A stretch of 64,000 nucleotides of DNA from assembly GCA_949752745.1 (NCBI GenBank), contig OX457027.1:86249094-86313093 (forward strand), written 5' to 3'. The stretch's first letter is position 1. Every line of letters starts with the position of its first letter. The notes below the pieces were generated by a model. That model saw nothing but the letters and a program-made list of their open reading frames with translations, was not told where the DNA came from and ran no database searches. This document shows positions 24,301 through 36,300 of the stretch, in pieces. The DNA is from Protula sp. h YS-2021 (taxonomy: Eukaryota; Annelida; Polychaeta; Sabellida; Serpulidae). Position numbers and translations under genes: made by a program.

Positions 24301-27300
24301 ATTTTCTGAAAAGCGTATATTACAAGACTTTATTAGCCGCAAAATCGGGGCTTGATGTCCGGGGGGGGGGGGGGGGGGGCTTGTGGATTGAGACTGTCCG
24401 TCCATCCGTTACCACTCATTCCTCTTTGATGTTTTGGCCATTTGGTCTAATAGTTTACATAACTCACCCCATGGTCGTAGCTTGATGCGAGCCAATTGTT
24501 TTTGGCGGTTTCAGGGTTCGCGCTGGGTTATCAGGACAGTGAGTCAAAAAAGGAAAGTGTGACTCAGTTGAGTCCAGAAAAACTGGGTGGGTTCCGAAAA
24601 AGCGAGTCATTTCGTAAAAATGCCCCCAAAAGTGGACAAAAACCCCGCCAACGCGAACCCTGGGTTCGTTAGAAATTGGATTTTTAGCAAATTTTTAAAA
24701 TGTTTTAGCTTGATTGTAAAGTGTGTAAAGCTTTTCTTGTGGACAGTTGGACGGATTTCAACAAAACTTGGTGGTGGATTGTGTGGAGAAGGGTCGTGAC
24801 CTGATTACCAGGGCTGGAAAAAAATCCGATTTTTTAAAAAAAATCATAATTTTTGATTTTTTTGATTTAAATCAGATTTTTTTGATGTTTTTGATTTAAA
24901 TCATACTGAAAAAAACCCGACAAAATATCCAAAAGCACTACCTTTTAACAGTTAACTGAAGACTCGTAACACTATCTTGTAATACAGAAACCTTTACATT
25001 TCACAAAATCTGTCACAACTGTCCTCAATTGTCAAATTTTTTAGATAACTGTCTTCAAGCTCAATTCTTCATTTATTGAGCGACCCGTAGCAAAACGCTA
25101 GTTTCCAGCCTTTTCCACTTCGAGGTTTGTTCAATTAACAACTGGAAAAGCAGTGATATGGGGGGGGGGGGGGGGGAGGTAAAATAACCTCGCTCGACGC
25201 ATAACACCAAGACTGTTTACAAGCACACGCGGTTGACAGAAAGGCCGGAGTACGATACAGATACCGATGCTACCGGGAGTTTCTGAAGATTAGTTGTGCG
25301 ATTACATATCCACCCCAGAGTACTTACTCAAAATGTCATAATACTATGAGACTCAAGGGTTTCTTTTCAAACACCACAGTCAGTTACTTGCTTAAAGCAT
25401 GCTGCCCCTAGCTAAACCCCTTCTCCCCACCTCGGAGGCTCATGTGCACTAATAAACGTACCATATGAAATACCTTGTTTAAACAAAGGCGTCTTCAAGT
25501 GCCTTCAGTGAACGCAGTCTGAATGACACACATTTTAAATAGAAAATAAAAAAATCAAAAAAATAAAAAATCATGATTTTTTTACGTTGATTTAAATCAC
25601 GATTTAAATCATGATTTAAATCAACTGATTTAAATCATACCAGCCCTGCTGATTACCTTTGATTGACCTTGGGTCAAACGTCAGGGTCACTGTGAGACTG
25701 AAATTTTACACATTTGTTGCTTTTGGACACCATATCTCAAGGTCGGCTGGACGGATTTCAACCAAAATTTGTCTGTAACTTGTATGTAAAAGGTGTCGTA
25801 ACCTGATTAGGTTGGGGTAACCTTGTGTCAAAGGTGAAGGTCACTGAGATTTTGAAATTTTGCATATCTTCCTTTTGAACACCATCTCTCAAGGTAGTTG
25901 GACGGATTTCAGCAAAAATTTGACTGTTAACTTGTTTGTAAAAGGTGTCACAACCTGATAAGGTTGGGGTGACCTTGGGTAATACAAACTGAATTCCGAA
26001 TTCTACCGAAGCGCTGTAACTGCGGTTGCGTATTACGTAGGCTACAGCGTTCGCGATGACGGTTTTTTACGCGGTTTTCGACATTTTTTTTGGAGTTTTG
26101 ACGTGTTTTTTGAGACCGCGCCGCGTCACAGTGACGCGATCTTTTAGCGCCACCGCGTCACACTATAGAAATAAATATATGGTTATAATTAAAATATTAT
26201 ATTCTTGGTTATATTTTGTGTCGCAGCACTTAGCATCACAATGTACATTGAAAATATGCACCATTCACCCTGTTTGGATAAAATGTGGGAAATAATCTGG
26301 GACGAGTATTCCGTAAACAAATTCTCTGTGGAGCTGCTTGTGACGCGGATTTTCAGACCCCACCGCGTCACGCGGTTCCTGGACGTTCCGTTCCTTTTCC
26401 TATCCGTACCCTGCCTTTCCGCACCTTTTTTATTGGACGTTCCGCACCCTGCCAAAAGACGTTCCGCACCCTATTTGGTCGAACCGCACCCTTTTGGTAG
26501 GGTGCGGAACGTCCAAAAAAAGGGTACAGAACGGTTCAAAAAGGGTGCGGAAAGGCAGGGTACGGAAAGGAAAAGGTACGGAACGTCCAGTCTCCCGTCA
26601 CACAATTTTTCATGACACGGTTTTTTAGGAAGGTCAGTGCGAACGCTGAGTAGGTGTGATGTTGCTCACAGACACGCACTTCGTACTTTGCTACTCAAAA
26701 GGCAATGTTGTAAGAAGAATGAAAAAAGCTTGACGATGGACTTGTTTGGACGTGTTTTAGACAATACTTAAACATTTGCATTAAGTTGCGGTCCCGACCG
26801 GCGTCCCCGTCAGGTTGAGCTGTAAGAAATCGTTTTATACTATTCACAGTGTCACAGGCGGATCGACATTAATTTTAAACCGACTCATCGCCGTTTCCGG
26901 TTAGGGACTGGGCTCTCGATGATGACTTGTTAAATACGTCTTTATGGTGACTGGTATTATCTTAAGAAAACTAGGAGTGACATCAGCACGTTTCAAAGGA
27001 ATCTCTAACATCTCAGAGCTCAGCTATATTAGTTCAACAGATATGCCCTTATTTTGATTTTCATTGCACTTGTAATAGTCCGAGTGGCATTAGTATCCAC
27101 CGACCATTTCAGATTTAGTCGGTAGATATTAAAATTAACTAATACTGAAATAGAAATGCTCAAAGAGCAGTACTGAAAGTGTGTATCACTGTAAATTAAA
27201 ACGGCAATACGATAGAAAGCTGTTCCAATATAACTTTGTTTTGACACAAGACAACATGCACAAAGTCCGTGTCCGGGGTTTGTCATTTTAGTGAAGAAGG

Positions 27301-30300
27301 CTTTTGTTAACTCACCACTTGGCTGTTCCGGCGTTGTGAGACTTGTTAGCTCTAGATCATCTGGTTATGTACAATCCGTAAAAATTATACCCATTTTTGT
27401 ATAGATTCGATTGTGCTGCATTGTTCTTAGCTTGAACGCAGGAGCTGCGTGTTCGATTGTGGAGCGTATTAGGATCTTCCTCGGAGAAACCTGAACGTCT
27501 AAGAATTATTGTAAATTGATGATACCTTCGACACTATAAAATCCACGTGGTTCTGTCATGCGAGATCATCACTGATAATAACTTCGTTGTTTTGGGGCAA
27601 GACTATCAGGATCTATACGATCGAATGCCTTCGAGAAATCCTCAAGGATATTTCGAGCGTCACTTTATTGGCGCAAGGTACCGGTTGTGTAGCAGTTGCA
27701 AGAGTGGACAGTCGAGCTGCTTTTGAGGGCACCAAACTGGTACTTTGAAGCAGGAATACCAATGTGATTGCGCAGAGTGTTGTTAGTGAAATCTTGGACT
27801 GTCTCTTTTCCAGACTTCATAATATATTGGATAGCGTTTCTGTAGCGGAACTTCTATGCGTTTGTCTGATACCTTATCAGCTACTCTTTGCGGATTGGAG
27901 GAATCTTAAGAATAAACCCAATGCTTTCTGTTCCAAGCATGTCGTAGAAGGCGACAAATCGGAATTTCTTTCCTCCTAGTTCTTTTCTCTCGCTTCATTC
28001 TTCCTTCTTTTTCCTCACTTGTTCCTTTAGTAAGTGTGTCCTAATATGGCCACCGAGGTTGAGGACATATCGTCAACATATTGAAATCGAGTAGTCAAAA
28101 TCATTCGAATGTTCGGCAGTGTTATTCGAAGCATATTAGTCGCCGCAAATAGTGAGGTCAATAAGTTCAGCATAATCTGTGTAGATCATAAATATATTGT
28201 CACATGAAGCGTTTCAATTGATACACTAGACGGATGCGTTACTAATCCTGTTTGGGAGAGACCATTAGCGCCACTCCAATCTTTATATCAGCTTCTGATC
28301 CTGTTGTCCATGCGATTAGGTAATTGGTGACTTAAAACATCATAGGAATCGGAGATGAAGCATCTTCCCACCAGTAATTGGGGGTTGAAAGTCATTTGAG
28401 GGCTCAGTGGTTGGAGTGAATTATAGCTAGAATAAGCAAGTCAATAAGATATGCCTCTCTACCCCGATTCCGACCTGTACACTTGTACCTAATAATGATG
28501 CAGAATGGTAATGACGTAGTAAATGGCCGCCTCCAAAATGCCAACTCCTAAGTATTTGTATTTACTGAAAGTTCCACAGAAAAATAGAAAGACCTTCCAC
28601 GCGTATTCGGTTCGAAAAACAGCAATTTTTTGGGTGACTTAAGCACAATATACGATATTACTTCGAAGGTAATATGCTATAAATTTTGTCGTTTATTTGT
28701 TTTCAATTGCACACGAGGCGAATGAGTGAGGCAACTTGCTGGACAAACAGTTGGTGAGCAATGTATTTGAAGACGACACCAGAAGTTTAGTCATACATTG
28801 AACAGAAAAAAAACCCATACTCAGTGTATGTTTTTTGTAGTAAAGTCAGGCCTGTATTTCATGTGACAACTAAGTTGCCTTGCGTTACAAGGTACAGAAT
28901 ATTCACAAGCTCTCTTGAAGTGCGCAGAGTAACACTTAGTGATTTAGTTACGCTTAGTACAGTAACACGAAGTAATTTTCTTAAACGAATATTGGCCAAG
29001 TAGCATTTGTTATTTGGCTGATCGGTTTCAACCTGACTTCCTGCATTTGCTGTGCTGTGGAGGAAAAATTGACCAAAGCTAATAACTGCGACGTCGCACG
29101 AGTATTTGGCTATAAATCAAAGCTGGTGGTTGGATAGGATGTTAATTAGGTCTAGATATGTGCCAACATTTGAAACATATACGTTCTGGTTGACTTTTGA
29201 GCACATACAATTATGGTCGGCCGTGTCGTTAAACAAATCATTTAACTAACTCTTGAAGTGCGCAGAGTAACGCTTGGTGATTTAGTTACGCTTAGTACAG
29301 TAACACGAAGTAATTTTCTTAAACGAATATTGGCCAAGTAGCATTTGTTATTTGGCTGATCGGTTTCAACCTGACTTCCTGCATTTGCTGTGCTGTGGAG
29401 GAAAAATTGACCAAAGCTAATAACTGCGACGTCGCACGAGTATTTGGCTATAAATCAAAGCTGGTGGTTGGATAGGATGTTAATTAGGTCTAGATATTTG
29501 CCAACATTTGAAACATATACGTTCTGGTTGACTTTTGAGCACATACAATTATGGTCGGCCGTGTCGTTAAACAAATCATTTAACTAACTAACTAATTAAC
29601 TAACTACTTTTGAGCAGATAGAGTCAACGAAACGGTGTTGTAGCTGGAAGGTTTATGCTCGCCCACCTTAGTAAAAATGGGGGCGATGTTGCCCTGGCGC
29701 CTCCACTGTAGAGATGGATGTATTAAATGTTTCTGTGAGAAACAGAAATTTCCAGTGCATGTGTCTTGTGTTTTTGTATGAAGTGAGTCTGAACCCTAGA
29801 CTTTACCGAGTTATGTTCCTTGGCTGAAGTGCGCAGATATTTTTAATGTTGTTGGATTTAGACCGAGAAAAAGGTTCTGCTCGTTTATGACGATGATATA
29901 GAACTGTTTGTTAAGAATTCTTGCCTTTCATTAGATGTCACTATACTTTTTGATGTGTTTTCCGTCAGGAGAGCCCACCAGTGTTTTGTTATCTCTGGAT
30001 TTTAATAAATTATTGTTTAACCTTAAGATGTGTGTATCTGCACCTTAAACGTTTGTGCTCTAAATGACGATATTAGTTTGTACTATACTTTTAATTTCAG
30101 GAATTGTATTAGTACAACTCATATTCACGTAACCCATTTTCAAAAAAATTGTAGCAAGCCATCAGCAGTTTTAAACTGGAATCCTCTGTATGTATTAATA
30201 CTGATACGTTATGTGAATTTATTGTGTAAAAAGTTTAAAGGCCCAACTGAAAACGCTGCTTTTAGCCATGGTACCGAGTCCGCCCCTTTTCTCACTTTCT

Positions 30301-33300
30301 TGGATAAGGTCATCAATCAAATTTATATAGATTTTACAACCTTAAGATAAATGTCTTTGTGCGATGTGCGAAATGACCAACTGAAGATAAAAGTTAATTT
30401 ATGCAGCAAATTTGTATCCACACTGTGAGTCCAGCTTAGACAAAGAAGTTGAAAGGAAAAATGTTTGAAATCGATTTTGCTTGGACTTGCTCCCTATAAC
30501 ATGCTGTTCAATGAACATCAATGGGTCAATGTTTTGAAAGCGTCAATCAAGCAACAATTAGGTCACGTAAAACACGTGGAATTTACAATGAGGCTGGGCC
30601 ATTTTTAAAATTGGGATCGGATTTAAAGTTAAATTTTGATGTAAACTCTTTACAAACAGTCGTAAAAATACTTTTAGTGTTGTTAGAAAGTAATTGTTAA
30701 CTCATCGACCATTTTATTTTAACAATATCTGTCAAAATGTTTACTAAAAACGCTAAAAAAGTACGCGAGGAACTGATGTTGCCTCGTTGAGCTCCAGAAT
30801 CATAATGAAAATGGGAGGGGCTAAGGGCTGTTTTTATAGTCCTCGTTGAGCTTGATTTTATTTTGTAGCTGGAATGCCCCATTTCAGTATAATGTCGCAG
30901 GGGGGATCCCGATATGACCATAGCAGTTGAAAGGGATCTAAAGAACACTACAATTATTTTATAGCAAATACGCTTTAATACACACATACTTTATTGTGTG
31001 GTAGTGTTTTCAGTAAACCGATCAAGTGTTCAGTCTAAGTGGATGTGTTTTCAAACACGAGATTTTTTTCTCGTGAATTAGTAGTGAAAATTCGCTAAAG
31101 TTGTTAGATTAAAGGCTCGTTCCAGCTACGGAAATGAAGCATAACGGAATCTCTGGGAACTCTGAGAATTATCTCCGGATCCTGGAGTATTTTGTCCCAC
31201 CAGGTTCCAGAAAAGGGCAGTCTCCTGTAATAATTAAGTGTTTCTTTTATTACAGTTTTACAGTTTTTCAGTCCCCAGCCAAATTTGGATGAGGGCTATT
31301 GCTATCGATAGTTCAGTCCGTCTGTAAACAATTATTGTGCGCCCAACTTTGTCCGCACCTTTTTGTGTGAAACCTTTGTATCACAATTTCAAAACTTCAT
31401 ACAGTGAAAAGAATAAATAGTGCGGATATAAAACGACCAGCTTTGATCCGGATGTGCCGCAAATTGTCGAAATGACAGTACTTTGAGAGCAAGTGGAAAT
31501 TTTCAATATTGATTCAGATATTGAGAAGATTGTCCACTTCGTTTTGTGTGAAGCCTGTACGTAAATTTAAAATCGTACTGTGGAAGAATATATGTTTCAG
31601 ATGTGCAACGTCCAAGTTTAATCCAGATCGACTGAAAAGTTTAGAAATCGTAGTACTTTCAAAATAAGTGAAAACTCTGCATATTGATTCAGATATTAAG
31701 AAATTTGTCCACGGCGGTTTTGAGTGAAGCCTTTACAGTATAGATGTGCAACGTCTAGGTTTGATACAGATCGGTCGAATATTGTTGAAGAAGCATCACT
31801 TTGACAATAGATTAAATTGATTCAAATATTGAGAAGAGGTATTTTTATGTGAAGCCTATGTGCTACAGATTTAAAACACCATGCAGTAACCACACCTACC
31901 ACAACGCTAACAGTGTGTCGAGGCAGTCAACCTTTATGCTACAAAGTATGTCTCTGGCTGAGCGCTTTGTATCTCTGATGCTTATGTTGTTAGAAGATTC
32001 TTTTGTAGTCACTAACCAGACCTGACAAAGGGACGGCAGTGTCTTTAAGCAACCGAGCTGATCTTTACAATAAATTGATTCAGTCAAATAAAATATTTTT
32101 AATAGACTTTAGAAATGAAAATTCGGGACCCTTCGACACTGTCTTGGGACCCATGATTTCAGACGCTGGAGTCCTGCCGAAACCCGATCTAAAGTAAACC
32201 TTATGCCTTGCAGACGCATTGTATTTGCTGTTTTAGCATGGTTTCCCAAATATTTCTGTAAAGCCTTGTAGAACACATCGTAGTGCCCAAGATTTCCAGG
32301 GATAATCGATTATAAATCGTTTCATTGCGGTTAATGGATTGCTGTTTTATATTCAGTTCCGGCCACTAACATGTATCTACCACAAACGTAGAATACTTCC
32401 AATTTTGCATTGTCTCAGTGGATGTTTGTATTTTGTTCTTTACAGTTATAGAGAAAGGTGATTTAAAATGGGAAGAAAACGACGACTTCGAAGTAGAAGC
32501 TATCATAGATTATGGTCAAGAGGGGGTGAGTGGCACTGTAGCTCTATGTGTTTGTGTTAATTTTTCACGAGTAAATTATTTTAACTATGTTCGTCTGTTT
32601 TTCAGCAAGTTCACGGATCCGCTGATTGACTTAGCGGATTTGTGAACTCGCTGAAAATTTCAGCGGATGTGTATCATTCGCTGATTTCACAGATCCGCCA
32701 TAACATGTACACGTTTCACTGACTGAGATAGAACATTAGTTCAGAGAGCATTAGTAATTGCTGGATTTGTTTTGTTTCACTGACTGAGATAGAACATTAG
32801 TTCCGAGAGCATTAGTAGTTGCCAGATTTGTTTTGTTTCACTGGCTGAGATACAAAACTAGTTCTGAGATAAACCATTAGCAGCTGCTAGATTTGTGTTT
32901 TTTTTTTTTACTTTTCAATAAAGACTGACACTGTCTACCTGTTTAAATTGTTTAAAAGAGGTCGGGGGGGGGGGGCGAAATGTCCTTTTTCATCTGGGGG
33001 CGTAATGGGCGGATACCGACCAAAAGCTCCGCTACAGGCGTTTTGTTTTAAAAAAGCTTACATCTTAAAACTTTTCTCGTTATTTCTCCAACATTGTTAG
33101 GATACTGTCCACATAGTTCTGGTTGGAAAGCTTTAAAATTTAGTGATTTATCTTCTGTAAGAATATTTGGCGCCGAAAGAGCTGAGTTACGGAGTTTTAA
33201 GTGTTAGTGTAAGATGTGCAAGGGGGGGGGGGGGGGGTCCAATTTATCTCTTGTCCGCCCGTCTGTCTGTCTGTCGCACTTGCACTTTTTTCTTGTCCGG

Positions 33301-36300
33301 GCGATATCTCATAAAGTATTCATAGGATCTTCACCAAACCGTGCAGGAAGAAAGCATATATAGTATAGATATGCAGCGGGGGGGGGGGGGGTTCAATTTG
33401 TCTCTTGTCCGTCCGTCGCACTTAAAACTTTATTCTTGTCCGGGCGATATCTCAAAAATATTCATCGGATCATCACCAAACCTTGCAGGAAGGAAGTATG
33501 TATGGTGCAGATGTGCAAGGGGGGTTCAGTTTGTCCCGTGCCCGTCCGTCTGTCCGTCCGTCGCACTTAAACTTTTTTCTTGTCCGGTTGATATAACAAA
33601 AACTATTCACTGGATCTTCACCAAACATTACAGGAAGAAAATATATATAGTGTAGATATGCAACGAGAGGTTCAGTTTCCCCGTATTCGTCCGTTTGTCA
33701 GTTCGTCAAACTTTAAATTTTTTTCATGTCCGGTTGATATCACAAAAGCTATTTATCGGATCTTCACCAAACATTACAGGAAGAAAATATATGAAGTGTA
33801 GATATGCAACGAGAGGTTCAGTTTCCCCGTATTCGTCAGTTTGTCAGTTCGTCAAACTTTAAATTTTTTTCATGTCCGGTTGATATCACAAAAACTGTTT
33901 ATCGGATCTTCACCAAGTCTTGCAGGAAGGAAGTATAGATAGTGCAGATGTGCAACGGGGGTGGGGGGGGGGGGTTGAATTATTATTATTATTATTTAAT
34001 ACATTTGTATAGCACTTTATCTAATAATAAGCTCCAAGTGCTGCACAGAGTATACAATTATAAGTTAAAATGATAAACGTGAATAATAATACAATTATAA
34101 TACTGTTACAAATTAGTTGACAAAAGCATTATTAAAAAGGTGTGTTTTAAGAGCTCTTTTAAAAGCTGCAACGTTATTTGTCCCATGTCCGTTCGTCTGT
34201 CCGCCCGTCGCAATTTAAACTTTTCCTGTCCGGTTGATATCTCAAAAACTATTCATCGGATCTTAACCAAACCTTACAGGAAGAAAGTACATATAGTGTA
34301 GATGTGCAAGCACCCGCCCGTCACTCCATCCGTTCCACCTTGTATATTGTTTTGTCCGAGCGGTATTTCAAAAGAGTAACTGGGCCACAGTGATGTAACC
34401 GTTATTGGCTGAGGGCTCCGTATCTCCGTATGTTTGTATTTCTGTATTTTACAATTTTAAATTGTTATTTTAAATTGCGTGAAAACCCTCTGCTGGGCGC
34501 TTGCAGCGGGTACCAAAACTATACAAGAGACCTTGGGTGGTGTCGCGCACAACATACGCCTGCAATAAAAAAAACGACTGTAATGAGAAACTAGAGAGAC
34601 CTTAGTTTAGATTTGGTTTTAGATTGTGATTTTACATGTAGTTTTAATTTATGATCAATAAATTTGTTTTAGTCTCGACTTGAAATAATTGCAGTCACAT
34701 AACTAACGCAAATATCCATAAGAGTATTAGCATTAACACAATTAATGACAGTGAGATCACACAAATAGGATCAACACAATTACAGAAATCAAATGCAATC
34801 AAAATATCTCTGTCAAAACAAACACCCAATTAACAGAGATTCAATCCGCACAAAGCTAACAGTAGATTAGTGAAACACCCACACCCCGAACCAAGAGCCG
34901 GAGATGTATTCAATAGAAAGTGAACATAGATTGGGGATGTCACCACACCCACTGCTCTGTTATCCCCAAAATAAGTTGATTTTTTTTAAAATTTAATTTC
35001 AAAGAGATACTGAAATATTATTATAATAATAAAAAATGGGGGGGGGGGGGGGGTCTGTTCCTACCACGGCAAAAAAAGGGGGGGTGGGTCTGTTCCGTTT
35101 ACCTGTTGCCGCTGGTGGTCAAGGTGGATCACTTGCTGTGAAAACCACAAAAATGAACAGTTGACAGTACGCTTCTAAAAACTTTACCTGGAATACTTGT
35201 TGAGGCTTGGAATTGTCACATTTTCTGAAAATTAAGAAAATATATTTATGCATATTTTAATTTTTCTGGGAAAAATAAAAGTATGACGAAAATACAGGTA
35301 ATCTACCCCACATATATATGAAAAGACATTTTCATAAATAGGCGAGTCTGTGTTAAACATCTTTTAAACTTATCAGTTAATGATTAAGATATGAATTAAA
35401 GATATATTCAACTAAATAGTAGCACGCCATGCATTCATTTTCCACGGAATCGCAGAAAAATCTCCAAATGCGTACATTTATCCCCCCGTGGAACGGAGGC
35501 ATATAGTTTTGAACATTTAGGTCTGTCCGTCCGTCTCTCTGTCCCTCTGTCAAACTTCAGTCTCACGTGCCTACAGGCCACATTAACAGATGGATTGGTT
35601 TGAAAATTTGTACACGGCTTCTCTGGACCCTTCCGCAGCACAGAGACCAAGAATTTTCCGGAACGGGAAAATTGACAAAATGGCGGATTTTTGAAAAATC
35701 GGCACTGGACTTAGCGTATATACGGCAGTCTCACGCGCCTACAGGCCGCATTGATAGCTGGATTCGTTTCAAATTCTGCACACGGGCTCCCTGTGACCTT
35801 CCGCAGTGCAGAGTCCATTATTATCCCCCGTGAAACGGAGGGATATAGTTTTGAACTTTTCGGTCTGTCCTGCTGTCCGTCTGTCTGTCCGTCTGTCACG
35901 CTTCAGTCTCACGCGCCTACAGGCCACATTAATGCATGGATTCGGTTCAAATTTTGTACACGGCTTCTCTGGACCCTTCCGCAGTGCAGTGACCAAGAAT
36001 TTTACGGATCGGCCAAAAATTGACAAAATGGCGGACTTTTGAAAATCGGCACTTTTGAAAATCAGCGTGTATACGGCACTCACGCGCCTACAGGCTACAT
36101 TGATTGATGGATTCGTTTCAAATTTTGTAAGGGCTTCTCTGGACCCTTCCTCAGTGCAGTAACCGTCTACCTATCCTTCCACTTTTAAATTTTGCGTAGT
36201 CAACACGCAACAGCCTTACACACACGATATCGCCCACGGGGGATAGACGTACTCCTCGAGACGTAGTCAAGTTTGTTTTCTTAGGTTTTAAGATTAAGAT

